Source: Bacteroidales bacterium (GTDB lineage: Bacteria > Bacteroidota > Bacteroidia > Bacteroidales > UBA932). From it: a stretch of DNA of 35,914 nt. A program made the translations under genes and the position numbers. Below are positions 1-8,242 of this stretch, in pieces; position 1 is the first letter of the stretch, and each line of letters begins with the position of its first letter. The notes under the pieces were generated by a model that worked only from the letters and a program-made list of their open reading frames with translations, was not told where the DNA came from and searched no databases. Where the stretch lies: the NCBI GenBank assembly GCA_017631435.1, contig JAGBTG010000042.1:80028-115941 (forward strand). Direction: 5' to 3'.

Positions 1-2
1 GA

Positions 3-2270
3 TTCAGGAAAGAGCAGCAGGTGAGCAGTGTATGGGCCAACAAGCTTGCGGTGGAAAGGGATATAGGTCTTGAGTTGCAGTTGCGTTCAATTGAGGCAAA
101 ACTTGTAAGGGATCCTATAATTGGGGCTATGCTCTCATTGCCTCAGGAGAGGTACAACCTTATCCAGAGCAGGATGGAGGAACTGTATCTGAAAGGTGTA
201 AGCCAGAAGTATGAGATAAGCATTACAATATGCAGACCGAATGATATGCTGCTCGACAGCAAATGGCAGAAGATGGTAGACTGCTCCTCGTTTTACCAGG
301 ATCTTCTCCAGGGAGGTGTGCCCCTTACCGATGGGTCAAATTTCTTCTTCCTCAACAATTACAACGGAAGGGTAAGCTACTTGGGTGTCCTTTCTTACAA
401 TACGCTACAGGGCCCTATAACAATGTACATTGAACTGGAATCGAGGTATACCAGGGATGCTATGGGGTACACTGCTGTGCTGTTCGGTTACAAGGCATCG
501 GACAATGTTAACATGCCGCAGGCATATTCATATGCAAAATACATAGACAACAGGCTGGTAATCTATAAAGGAAGTTATGTATATCCGATGGTCTGCAATC
601 CCGATGATTATGCATTTGGCACATCGGTGGTGAAAGAGGAAGATCATCTGCATTTTGTAACCAGATCTGACAATGACAATATAATTATCATAACCCGTGA
701 GAAAAGGAATGTATACCATTATCTTGTCTCATTCTCTTATCTGATGCTTTTCTATTCAGGTGTGGCTTTCATGTTCGTAAACGGAAGGAAACTGGGAAAG
801 AGAAGCCTGAGGATAAGATTGCCAAAAAACTCTTTCAGAAGGAAAATTACATACCTCATCACTTCGTCATTGGTAGTTTCCCTTATCTGTATGGGATTTG
901 GAAGTGTGTTGTTCTGCCTCAACTACTATCGGGAAAACAACCGTACCCAAATGGGTGAGAGGATGCAGACTGTGCAGCAGACTCTCAATGACCTGTGCAA
1001 GTATGCCGAGAGCTACAGCCAGATAAATACTTCCAGTGTATTCCAGGCTCTGGAGAGGATTTCAAAGAATACACAGGCTACAATCAACCTGTTTGACCCG
1101 CATGGACGACTTATCCGCTCTACCCAACCGGAACTGTTTGACAGATATCTTCTGGCTACCAGAATCAATCCGCAGGCATATTATCAGCTTGTGCATGAGA
1201 ATAGGATGCAGGTAATGGCCAGTGAGAGGCTGGGTGAACTTGAGTACTCCTCATTATATGCACCTATATATAATGTGGAGGGGAAATTGGTGGCCATTGC
1301 CAATATACCGTATTTTGCAAAGGATTCGTATATTGCAGGAGATGTTTCATCCATTCTGGCTACCATTATAAATATATATATCCTGCTGGTGCTGGCTGCA
1401 ATTTTTGGAGGAACGGCACTGGCCAACCAGCTCTCAAAACCATTGGCGGAGATTGGACGCAAGATGAAACTTATTGATGTTTCAAAGAAGGCCGAGCATC
1501 TGAATTACCGCAATAAGGATGAGCTGGGTGAACTTGTAGGGGCCTACAACAAGATGGTGGATGCCGTTGAGGAGAGTTCCCGCAGGCTGGCACAGACAGA
1601 AAGGGAGCAGGCCTGGAGCGAGATGGCCCGACAGATAGCCCACGAGATAAAGAATCCTCTTACCCCTATGAGGTTGAGTATCCAGCATCTTATCCGCCTG
1701 AAACAGCGTGGAGTTGAGGGTTGGGAAGATAAGTTTGAGGATGTTGCATCATCAATACTTGAGCAGATAGATATCCTTTCAGAGACGGCATCCGAGTTCT
1801 CAAGTTTTGCAAAATTCTACTATGAGGAGAACTCCGTGGTGGATTTGGCTGAACTTATAAACGACCAGAGGGTGTTCTTTGATACCAGGGACAACATAAA
1901 GATCATCTATACCTATACACACAGGGATTGTATGGTGCAAGTGCGCAAGGGGCAGATCATAAGGGTGCTTGTAAACCTTGTCTCCAATGCCATACAGGCG
2001 GTGGAGGATAAGGGAGGCTACATAAGGATTTCCCTTGCCCAGGAGGATGGATGTTATACCGTATCCATTGAGGACAACGGCCCGGGTGTAAAACCGGAAG
2101 ATGAGCAGAAGCTCTTCAAACCAAACTTTACAACCAAGAGCAGCGGTACCGGACTTGGACTTGCCATTTGCCGCAACATCATTGAACAGAGTGGAGGCAA
2201 GATCTCATACAGGAGGTCTGATCTTGGCGGCGCATGTTTCTCTTTCTGGCTACCGGTGTATAGGGGTTAG
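3..2270 (+). CDS. NtrY-like sensor histidine kinase (5' partial)
   Basis: This is a membrane sensor histidine kinase that would phosphorylate a response regulator, not present here. The frame is open to the left edge, so the true start lies outside; residue numbers count from an in-frame GTG at 21. Hydrophobic segments lie near residues 233-254, 277-300 and 441-464, with a probable extracytoplasmic sensor region between the last two. A HAMP-like linker follows (about 465-525). The H-box ARQIAHEIKNPLTPM has the phospho-acceptor His541. The ATPase domain shows the N-box NLVSNAIQA (Asn656), G1 EDNGPGV (Asp685) and G2 GTGLGLAI (about 709). HAMP followed by AHEIKNPLTP is typical of the NtrY group. 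Its partner gene is probably just left of the window. Family assignment is firm; the signal sensed is unknown. Confidence 0.9.
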   Translation, partial: FRKEQQVSSVWANKLAVERDIGLELQLRSIEAKLVRDPIIGAMLSLPQERYNLIQSRMEELYLKGVSQKYEISITICRPNDMLLDSKWQKMVDCSSFYQDLLQGGVPLTDGSNFFFLNNYNGRVSYLGVLSYNTLQGPITMYIELESRYTRDAMGYTAVLFGYKASDNVNMPQAYSYAKYIDNRLVIYKGSYVYPMVCNPDDYAFGTSVVKEEDHLHFVTRSDNDNIIIITREKRNVYHYLVSFSYLMLFYSGVAFMFVNGRKLGKRSLRIRLPKNSFRRKITYLITSSLVVSLICMGFGSVLFCLNYYRENNRTQMGERMQTVQQTLNDLCKYAESYSQINTSSVFQALERISKNTQATINLFDPHGRLIRSTQPELFDRYLLATRINPQAYYQLVHENRMQVMASERLGELEYSSLYAPIYNVEGKLVAIANIPYFAKDSYIAGDVSSILATIINIYILLVLAAIFGGTALANQLSKPLAEIGRKMKLIDVSKKAEHLNYRNKDELGELVGAYNKMVDAVEESSRRLAQTEREQAWSEMARQIAHEIKNPLTPMRLSIQHLIRLKQRGVEGWEDKFEDVASSILEQIDILSETASEFSSFAKFYYEENSVVDLAELINDQRVFFDTRDNIKIIYTYTHRDCMVQVRKGQIIRVLVNLVSNAIQAVEDKGGYIRISLAQEDGCYTVSIEDNGPGVKPEDEQKLFKPNFTTKSSGTGLGLAICRNIIEQSGGKISYRRSDLGGACFSFWLPVYRG

Positions 2271-2333
2271 GTTTATTTTAGTAATATTACTGATAGAAAT
2301 CGTTATGGGGTATATAAATTTGTCTCCAATGAA

Positions 2334-2861
2334 ATGAACAATAAAGGAATTAAAGCAATAATCCAGCTATTAAAGTTAGTGCTGCTTCAATTGTTGTGCT
2401 TGTTATTGTCACTGCCAATAAATGCTATTGTTGGACTTGTGTTGACCTCATTGGTGGACAATGCAGATTTGATATATGCTTTCATTTCTGTAATTTTTTC
2501 TTGTGCCTTCTTAATTTTTCTTTGCTATAGACTTCTTAGATGGACAGTGAGGAATACTGTCTGGAGTTTTATATTAGGGCAGATTATAACATGGACAATA
2601 TTTATAGCAGACTATTACTATTCATTTTCTTTATTGGAAACATTGATGGAATTTATCCCTATTCCCTTTAACTACATCATAATTCTCTTCAACAATATAG
2701 TTAATATAATCTTTATTGTTTGCTTGGCCAAAGGAATTGAAGCAAAAACGGCAACCAAAAAGGCTGCCGTTTATTTTTATTTCTGTCTCAAGAAGATCTG
2801 TACTGGAACTCCGTTGAAGTTGAAATGCTCTCTAAGCCTGTTCTCAAGGAAGCGTTTGTAA
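2334..2861 (+). CDS. Hypothetical multi-pass membrane protein, doubtful 3' end
   Basis: No family is recognised. The ORF encodes about 175 residues; roughly the first 135 form about four hydrophobic segments (for example around residues 10-40, 48-65, 80-95 and 112-132). It is clearly more AT-rich than its neighbours. The last 28 codons lie antisense over the 3' end of der, and the hairpin terminator at 2746-2772 sits inside the reading frame. A normal gene would stop before its terminator, so the stop may have been lost, or the gene may be a decayed remnant. It starts 63 nt after the kinase gene. The hydrophobic pattern supports a real membrane protein, but the C-terminal tail is probably not native. 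Confidence 0.45.
   Translation: MNNKGIKAIIQLLKLVLLQLLCLLLSLPINAIVGLVLTSLVDNADLIYAFISVIFSCAFLIFLCYRLLRWTVRNTVWSFILGQIITWTIFIADYYYSFSLLETLMEFIPIPFNYIIILFNNIVNIIFIVCLAKGIEAKTATKKAAVYFYFCLKKICTGTPLKLKCSLSLFSRKRL
2746..2772. terminator. Bidirectional hairpin terminator (der operon end)
   Basis: The arms AAACGGCA and TGCCGTTT flank an 11-nt loop, with A-runs on the left and T-runs on the right, so it can work in both directions. On the minus strand it lies 4 nt beyond the der stop codon and probably ends the engB-prs-nadE-der transcript. Confidence 0.7.
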
Positions 2862-4090
2862 GGCTCCCTTATGTACTGAGGGAGGTTACAGAAGAACGCA
2901 AATGATGGGCTTGGGCTTGGAAGCTGAGTGATGTACTTGATCTTGATGTACTTGCCTTTCCATGCAGGTGGAGGGTAGTTCTCAATCTCAGGAAGCATTG
3001 CCTCGTTCAGCTGTGAAGTTGGTATCTTGCGTGAGTAGTTGTCATAAACCTCGGTTGCAGCCTTGAGAACGTCAAAGATTCTCTGTTTGTTGATAACTGA
3101 TGTAAAGATGATTGGAACATCGGTAAATGGAGCAATTCTGTTGAGGATATCCTCCTTGAATTTCTTCATTGTGTTGGTGTCCTTCTCAATGGTATCCCAT
3201 TTGTTCACTACAATCACCACACCTTTCTTGTTTTTCTGGATGAGGTTGTAGATTGCCATGTCCTGGGCCTCAACTCCGGCCTGGGCATCAATCATGAGGA
3301 TACATACATCAGAGTTCTCAATTGAACGTACGGCACGCATAACAGAGTAGAACTCAAGGTCTTCCTTAACCCTATTCTTCTTTCTGAGTCCTGCGGTGTC
3401 TACAAGCATGAAGTCGTAGCCGAACTTGTTGTATCTGGTTGCAATTGAATCTCTGGTTGTACCTGCTATATTGGTTACAATGTTGCGGTCCTCGCCAAGG
3501 AGGGCATTGGTCATTGATGATTTTCCTACATTAGGTTTTCCTACAATGGTGATTCTTGGGATGGTCTCATCCTCGTGGTCTATCACTACATTGTTGTCGT
3601 CGGGAAGAAGGGAGCAGATTTTGTCCAACAGGTCGCCTGTGCCGCCGCCGCTTGCTGCTGCAATGCAGAAAGGCTCGCCAAGGCCAAGGGCGTTGAACTC
3701 GTATGCGCCGTACATCTTGTCGCCGGTGTCAATCTTGTTTACTGCAAGGATTACAGGTTTCTTGCATCTGCGGAGGATTGAGGCAATCTCGGAATCGTAA
3801 TCGGTAATGCCGGTTGCCACCTCGCACATGAAAAGGATAACGTCTGCCTCCTCAATGGCAAGGGTTACCTGTTTGCGGATCTCGCCCTCAAAAATATCGT
3901 CCGAGTTGCTGGTGTAACCGCCTGTGTCAACTACAGAGAACTCTTTGCCGCACCACTCGCTCTTGCCGTAGTGCCTGTCTCTGGTTACACCTGCAGTTTC
4001 ATCAACAATGGCCTGTCTCATACCTACAAGCCTGTTGAAAAGGGTTGATTTGCCTACATTAGGTCTTCCTACAATTGCTACAATTCCCAT
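2777..4090 (-). CDS. der: Ribosome-assembly GTPase Der (EngA)
   Basis: Der is a double GTPase needed for late 50S ribosomal subunit assembly. Both G domains are complete. Domain 1 has GRPNVGKS (residues 8-15), DTGG (56-59) and NKID (118-121). Domain 2 has GKPNVGKS (184-191), DTAG (231-234) and NKWD (296-299). A KH-like C-terminal domain fills about 350-437. The length of 437 residues is normal for the family. It is the last gene of a minus-strand operon, starting 12 nt after the small Cys-tailed protein, and is followed by a hairpin terminator. The ATG start fits directly with the N-terminal beta strand before the first P-loop. Confidence 0.97.
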   Translation of the reverse strand: MGIVAIVGRPNVGKSTLFNRLVGMRQAIVDETAGVTRDRHYGKSEWCGKEFSVVDTGGYTSNSDDIFEGEIRKQVTLAIEEADVILFMCEVATGITDYDSEIASILRRCKKPVILAVNKIDTGDKMYGAYEFNALGLGEPFCIAAASGGGTGDLLDKICSLLPDDNNVVIDHEDETIPRITIVGKPNVGKSSMTNALLGEDRNIVTNIAGTTRDSIATRYNKFGYDFMLVDTAGLRKKNRVKEDLEFYSVMRAVRSIENSDVCILMIDAQAGVEAQDMAIYNLIQKNKKGVVIVVNKWDTIEKDTNTMKKFKEDILNRIAPFTDVPIIFTSVINKQRIFDVLKAATEVYDNYSRKIPTSQLNEAMLPEIENYPPPAWKGKYIKIKYITQLPSPSPSFAFFCNLPQYIREPYKRFLENRLREHFNFNGVPVQIFLRQK

Positions 4091-4102
4091 ATAATCTCCA
4101 AT

Positions 4103-4345
4103 TTATGAGCAGCCCATACCGCAACTTCCGCAGTCTGAGTTGCACTCTCCACTATTATTTTTGCTTTTCTTGCCCCAAAGTTTCTTCTCTTCCACTTTGG
4201 CGCACTGGATTCCCCGCTTGCGCATCTCCTTGTTATGCTCAATTTCGGTATCGGGGAACTTACCGTCTTTCTTGAATATGATGTTGAAGCAGAGCCCTAT
4301 AACGCAGAGCCCAACAATGAACAGTGTAAACAGGAACAGTTTCAT
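4103..4345 (-). CDS. Small membrane protein with Cys-rich tail
   Basis: This 80-residue protein has one N-terminal hydrophobic segment (about residues 2-24), a basic and polar middle containing KEMRKRGIQC, and a C-terminal tail ending CNSDCGSCGMGCS. The tail has four closely spaced cysteines plus one more at about residue 48, which suggests metal or Fe-S binding. Short proteins with one TM helix and a C-terminal Cys cluster include the NqrM type, but similarity is not strong enough to assign that name. It sits 3 nt after nadE and 12 nt before der, so it is co-transcribed and very likely real. Function is unknown. Confidence 0.75.
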   Translation of the reverse strand: MKLFLFTLFIVGLCVIGLCFNIIFKKDGKFPDTEIEHNKEMRKRGIQCAKVEEKKLWGKKSKNNSGECNSDCGSCGMGCS

Positions 4346-4348
4346 CGT

Positions 4349-5191
4349 TTACAAAAGCCACTTGTCCTTAAGTCCAAGAGGTTTCTCGCTAATGTTGAAA
4401 ATAGGAGGAATCTGGGCAGCCTTGAATGCAGCCCCTCTCTTGAGCCTTACAATTTTCTCAACAACATCTTTGTCTGCCCCCTCAGCAATCACCTGCTCAG
4501 GGGACTTGCCACCCTCCTGCATTGCATAAAGGATAGCATCCAGAACCGGATAGTCAGGAAGTGAATCTGTATCCTTCTGACCCTCCCTCAACTCCGCAGA
4601 CGGAGCCTTGGTAATGGTTGATACAGGAATCACCACGCCGTTTCTGTTAATATAGTTTGCAAGTTCGTATACTTCACATTTATAGAGATCTGCAATCACC
4701 ATAGCGGCGCCTGCAAGATCTCCATATAATGTGCCGTAACCGGTGCTCAGCTCACTCTTGTTTGAAGTGTTGAGCAGGATTGCACCGAATTTATTTGAGT
4801 AGGCCATAAGGAGGGTACCCCTGATTCTGGCCTGAAGGTTCTCTTCAGCAACATTCCATTTGTTCTCTGCACCAAATACAGGGGCAAGCTCTTTCATGAA
4901 CTTGTTCCATATCTTCCCGATAGGTACAATGTCATAGCTCATCCCAAGGTTGTCTGCAAGATCAACTGCATCCTGCACTGAGTGCACTGTAGAGAACTCG
5001 CTAGGCATAAGGAAGCCATGCACATTCTCCTTGCCAAGGGCCTCAACGGCCAAAGCGGCAACAACGGCAGAATCTATTCCTCCCGACAGTCCAAGGCAAA
5101 CCTTAGAAGCGCCGATTGAACGGATGAAATTGCGCAACCCTGCAACAAGGGTCTCATGTACATCTTCTATCTGTAATTTTGGTGACAGCAT
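4349..5191 (-). CDS. nadE: NAD synthetase, synthase domain only
   Basis: This enzyme makes NAD from deamido-NAD, ATP and a nitrogen donor. The PP-loop ATP pyrophosphatase motif SGGIDS is at residues 36-41, and the family block LNTSNKSELSTGYGTLYGD follows around 140-160. At 280 residues it contains only the synthase domain; the N-terminal nitrilase-like glutaminase domain of two-domain enzymes is missing. The synthase blocks nevertheless resemble the two-domain type, including PSAELREGQKDTDSLPDY and the C-terminal IPPIFNISEKPLG. No room exists upstream for a glutaminase, since the prs stop is 19 nt away. It is therefore probably ammonia-dependent, or uses a separate glutaminase. It is in an operon with prs, which makes the PRPP used in NAD synthesis. 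Confidence 0.92.
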   Translation of the reverse strand: MLSPKLQIEDVHETLVAGLRNFIRSIGASKVCLGLSGGIDSAVVAALAVEALGKENVHGFLMPSEFSTVHSVQDAVDLADNLGMSYDIVPIGKIWNKFMKELAPVFGAENKWNVAEENLQARIRGTLLMAYSNKFGAILLNTSNKSELSTGYGTLYGDLAGAAMVIADLYKCEVYELANYINRNGVVIPVSTITKAPSAELREGQKDTDSLPDYPVLDAILYAMQEGGKSPEQVIAEGADKDVVEKIVRLKRGAAFKAAQIPPIFNISEKPLGLKDKWLL

Positions 5192-5210
5192 AACCTGAAT
5201 GTTTTACTAT

Positions 5211-6161
5211 TTAGAATACAAATGAACCGCTGATTGATTTGTCAGTGTAAACTTTGTTGATGATGTCTGCGAACAGGTCAGCAACAGAGATTACCTTGAT
5301 CTTTGATGTATCCTGACCCTCTTTGGCTCTTAGAGGAATGGTGTCGGATACTACAAGCTCGCAAAGCTCTGATTTTGCAATGTTCTCATAAGCAGCACCG
5401 CTCAATACAGGGTGAGTAGCTACGGCTCTTACGCTAAGGGCACCTTTCTCCTTAAGCATGTTGGCAGCTTTGCAAAGGGTACCTGCTGTATCAACCATAT
5501 CGTCTACGATAACAACGTTTCTTCCCTCTACATCACCAATGGCAGTCATTGAACCTACAACATTTGCCCTCTCCCTTGATTTGTGGCAAACGATAAGCGG
5601 ACAGCCAAGGATTCTTGAGTATGCATTTGCCCTCTTTGCACCACCCATGTCAGGAGCTGCAATGGAAAGGTTCTCAATGTTCAGGCTTCTCAAATAGTTA
5701 AGGAACAAGCCACTTGCGTACACGTGATCAAATGGAACATCAAAGAAGCCCTGAATCTGGTCTGCGTGGATATCTGCAGTCATAACGCGGTCGCAACCTG
5801 CAGCTGTAAGCATGTTGGCAACAAGTTTGGCGCCGATTGAAACTCTTGGACGGTCTTTTCTGTCCTGTCTTGCCCAACCGAAATAAGGCATAACTGCTAC
5901 AACTTTGTAAGCAGAAGCTCTCTTTGCAGCGTCAATCATAAGAAGAAGCTCAAAAAGGTTCTCTACAGGTGGGAAGGTAGACTGTACGATGAATACGGTT
6001 GCACCTCTGACGCTCTCGTCAAAAGCTGGCTGGAACTCACCGTCGCTGAAAACGTTGACGATAGATTTTCCCAAATCAAGTTTTAGGGCCTTTGCAATTT
6101 TCTCGGCAAGATACTGAGATCCTCTACATGAGAAAATTTTAATCACATGATTATGATCCAT
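5211..6161 (-). CDS. prs: Ribose-phosphate pyrophosphokinase
   Basis: Prs transfers pyrophosphate from ATP to ribose-5-phosphate to give PRPP, the precursor of nucleotides, histidine, tryptophan and NAD. At 316 residues it is the usual class I length. The catalytic flexible loop region is at residues 93-106 (YFGWARQDRKDRPR), a metal-site segment TADIHADQIQGFF is near 128-140, and the PRPP-binding loop VVIVDDMVDTAGTL is at 216-229. It begins 3 nt after the engB stop codon and is followed by nadE after 19 nt, so the three are one transcript. The functional linkage of PRPP and NAD synthesis fits the pairing. Confidence 0.97.
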   Translation of the reverse strand: MDHNHVIKIFSCRGSQYLAEKIAKALKLDLGKSIVNVFSDGEFQPAFDESVRGATVFIVQSTFPPVENLFELLLMIDAAKRASAYKVVAVMPYFGWARQDRKDRPRVSIGAKLVANMLTAAGCDRVMTADIHADQIQGFFDVPFDHVYASGLFLNYLRSLNIENLSIAAPDMGGAKRANAYSRILGCPLIVCHKSRERANVVGSMTAIGDVEGRNVVIVDDMVDTAGTLCKAANMLKEKGALSVRAVATHPVLSGAAYENIAKSELCELVVSDTIPLRAKEGQDTSKIKVISVADLFADIINKVYTDKSISGSFVF

Positions 6162-6164
6162 AGT

Positions 6165-6761
6165 TTATAGTGTATTTAAAATAGTTTGTATATACTCAAG
6201 TACTTCTTCCCTTCCAATATGTTTCTCGGAAGAGGTTACGAATACCGGCGGAAGCTCCTCCCAATACTGCAACAGCTCTTGCTTGTTCTCTTCAATCTGC
6301 TTTTCAAGTGCAGTCTTGCTCAACTTGTCGGCTTTTGTGAAGATGATGGAGAACGGAATTCCTGCAGCGCCAAGGCTCATGAGGAACTCAAGATCTATTT
6401 TCTGTATAGGATGCCTGCTGTCCAGCAGTACAAAAAGGAGTGCCATCTCCTCAGATTCGTTTATGAACTCGTTGATCATCTTGTGGAGCTTCACCCTGCC
6501 GGCCTGCGATATTTTGGCATAGCCATAGCCCGGGAGGTCTACAAGGTACCATGAGTCATTGATGAGGAAATGGTTTACAAGGAGTGTCTTGCCGGGGGTA
6601 GCAGAGGTCTTTGCAAGCCCTTTGTGGTTGCATAAGGAGTTGATAAGCGAAGACTTGCCTACGTTTGACCTTCCAATGAAGGCGAACTCAGGGAATTTAG
6701 CCTTTGGCTTGTCTTTCAGTTTCTGGGAACTGCCGGCAAAAATGGCCTTGGTAATTTTCAT
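6165..6761 (-). CDS. engB: Ribosome-biogenesis GTPase EngB (YihA/YsxC)
   Basis: EngB is a small GTPase of the TrmE-Era-EngA-EngB group needed for 50S assembly. At 198 residues it is standard. It shows GRSNVGKS (residues 30-37), the ATPGKT switch I region (55-60), DLPGYGYA (75-82) and a TKAD guanine-specificity motif near 144. The reading frame stays open upstream to 7097, but that extension is antisense to xseA and unlike the family. The ATG at 6761, giving MKITKAIFAGS, is the right start and lies 23 nt downstream of a TACCTTTG promoter box. It is the first gene of the engB-prs-nadE-small protein-der operon. Confidence 0.95.
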   Translation of the reverse strand: MKITKAIFAGSSQKLKDKPKAKFPEFAFIGRSNVGKSSLINSLCNHKGLAKTSATPGKTLLVNHFLINDSWYLVDLPGYGYAKISQAGRVKLHKMINEFINESEEMALLFVLLDSRHPIQKIDLEFLMSLGAAGIPFSIIFTKADKLSKTALEKQIEENKQELLQYWEELPPVFVTSSEKHIGREEVLEYIQTILNTL

Positions 6762-6783
6762 AAAATGTTCCGGTATTAGGCTA

Positions 6784-6791
6784 CAAAGGTA
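6784..6791 (-). promoter_or_regulatory. Bacteroidetes-type -7 box for the engB operon
   Basis: On the minus strand this reads TACCTTTG, a full match to the TAnnTTTG -7 element, 23 nt before the engB ATG. No clear TTTG -33 element was found at 19-21 nt upstream. The box forms most of one arm of the inverted repeat at 6786-6810. Confidence 0.55.
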
Positions 6792-6810
6792 CAATAATTT
6801 TTTGTACCTT
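6786..6810. repeat. Inverted repeat in the engB/xseA divergent promoter
   Basis: AAGGTACAA and TTGTACCTT are perfect 9-bp arms separated by 7 nt, centred in the 66-bp gap between the divergent engB and xseA genes. The left arm overlaps the engB -7 box. The right arm reads TACCTTGT on the plus strand, an imperfect -7 box for xseA. It may be an operator or simply two facing promoters. Confidence 0.6.
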
Positions 6811-6827
6811 GTGCGAAAAATAAGACA

Positions 6828-8024
6828 ATGGAAGAGAAGTTGACATTGCTGGATTTGCAGGAGAAGATAAAAAGGGGGATTGAAGGGGCGGTTCCCGGTG
6901 CAGTATGGGTTACTGCGGAGATTGGGGAGCTCAATAACCACTATAGCGGCCATTGCTACTTGGATCTTATAGATTATAAGGAGGGGGGACGCGGAGTGGC
7001 GGCCAAGGCAAGAGGTGTAATATGGAGCAATGTATGGCGCATGCTCAAGCCGTATTTTGAAACAACATCGGGTGTGAGGCTGGAGAAAGGGCTGCATGTG
7101 CTGCTTAAGGCGCAGGTGAGCTTTTCACCGGTTTACGGGTTGTCACTCAATATATTGGACATAGATCCGGCTTTTACTGTCGGCGAACTTGAATTGCGGA
7201 GGCAAAAGGCAATTGAACGGTTGAAGGGAGACGGATGCATGGAAATGAATCCCTCGCTGCAGTTGCCGGCACTGCCCCGCAGGATAGCGGTGGTTTCTGC
7301 CGAAACGGCTGCCGGTTACAGGGATTTCATGAAACAGCTGCACCAGAATGAGAACGGGTTCAGGTTCTGTACGGAACTGTTTGCAGCACAGATGCAGGGA
7401 GACGATGCGCCGCAAAGCATTGTATCTGCCCTGGAGAGGATAGCGGAGAGGGCTGATGAATTTGATGTGGCAATAATAATAAGAGGTGGTGGTGCTGCCA
7501 TGGATCTTGTGTGCTTTGATGACTACAACCTTGCACTCAACATAGCCCAGTTCCCTCTGCCTGTGATTACAGGAATAGGTCATGACCACGATTTCCATAT
7601 TGCCGATATGGTTGCCCATACCTGGCTGAAGACCCCTACGGCTGTGGCAGACTTTTTTGTGGGACTTTTTGTGGAACAGGAACAATATATAATGTATTTG
7701 TTTCAGAGAATTTCATTAACTTTAACACAAAAAATTTCAGTGGAGCGGCAGAAGCTTGCCTTGTTGCACAATTCGGTTGTACAAGGTGCAGCCAATCTTG
7801 TTTCCAATGGCCGCAGGACACTGGATATGCTGCAGTTGAGGATAAATGCGGCAAATCCTGCCAAGATATTGGGCAACGGTTTTGCCATTGTGGCTGTTGA
7901 TGGGAAAAGGGCCTCTGTGGAGGATATCCGTGAGGGGTGCAGGGTAAGGATGGTGCTGGCAGATGGCACGGTGGAATTCACGGTTGGAGAGGTTTCTTCT
8001 GTGGAAAAGAGGATGGAACAGTAA
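6828..8024 (+). CDS. xseA: Exodeoxyribonuclease VII large subunit
   Basis: XseA is the catalytic subunit of exonuclease VII, which degrades single-stranded DNA to oligonucleotides in complex with XseB. The N-terminal OB-fold domain (about residues 1-110) contains VWVTAEIGELN and a GHCYLDL segment. The catalytic core has the family signature IIRGGGAAMDLVCFDD followed by ITGIGHDHDFHIADMVAH and a TPTAVADFF segment. The C-terminal helical stretch is shorter than in E. coli (398 against about 456 residues), as in many Bacteroidetes versions. It is the first gene of a long plus-strand run and is followed by xseB after 24 nt. The start at 6828 gives the expected N-terminus. Confidence 0.95.
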   Translation: MEEKLTLLDLQEKIKRGIEGAVPGAVWVTAEIGELNNHYSGHCYLDLIDYKEGGRGVAAKARGVIWSNVWRMLKPYFETTSGVRLEKGLHVLLKAQVSFSPVYGLSLNILDIDPAFTVGELELRRQKAIERLKGDGCMEMNPSLQLPALPRRIAVVSAETAAGYRDFMKQLHQNENGFRFCTELFAAQMQGDDAPQSIVSALERIAERADEFDVAIIIRGGGAAMDLVCFDDYNLALNIAQFPLPVITGIGHDHDFHIADMVAHTWLKTPTAVADFFVGLFVEQEQYIMYLFQRISLTLTQKISVERQKLALLHNSVVQGAANLVSNGRRTLDMLQLRINAANPAKILGNGFAIVAVDGKRASVEDIREGCRVRMVLADGTVEFTVGEVSSVEKRMEQ

Positions 8025-8048
8025 ATTGTCGGGAAGAAAATATTGATT

Positions 8049-8240
8049 ATGGAGAATAAATTGAGTTATGAGGAGGCTCTGGCACAGTTGCAGGAGCTGG
8101 TAAAGGTGATTGAGGCCCCGGATGCACAGATTGCCGGGGTGGAGAAGGAACTGAAGAAGGCTATGGAGCTGCTGGATTTTTGCCGCAAGGAGCTTGATGG
8201 CTATGAAAATGATTTCAATAGAATATTAAACAAACAATAA
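8049..8240 (+). CDS. xseB: Exodeoxyribonuclease VII small subunit
   Basis: XseB is the small helical subunit that binds the coiled-coil arm of XseA. This 63-residue protein has the family pattern LSYEEALAQLQELVKVIE near the N-terminus and heptad-like helices to the end. The ATG at 8049 is preferred over a TTG two codons upstream. It lies 24 nt after xseA and 2 nt before glgB, so exonuclease VII and the glycogen genes appear to share a transcript. Confidence 0.93.
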   Translation: MENKLSYEEALAQLQELVKVIEAPDAQIAGVEKELKKAMELLDFCRKELDGYENDFNRILNKQ

Positions 8241-8242
8241 TT

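Noticed and set aside
6762-7097. N-terminal extension of EngB by 112 codons
   Set aside because: The extension is antisense to xseA and unlike the family; the ATG at 6761 gives the normal length and follows a promoter box.
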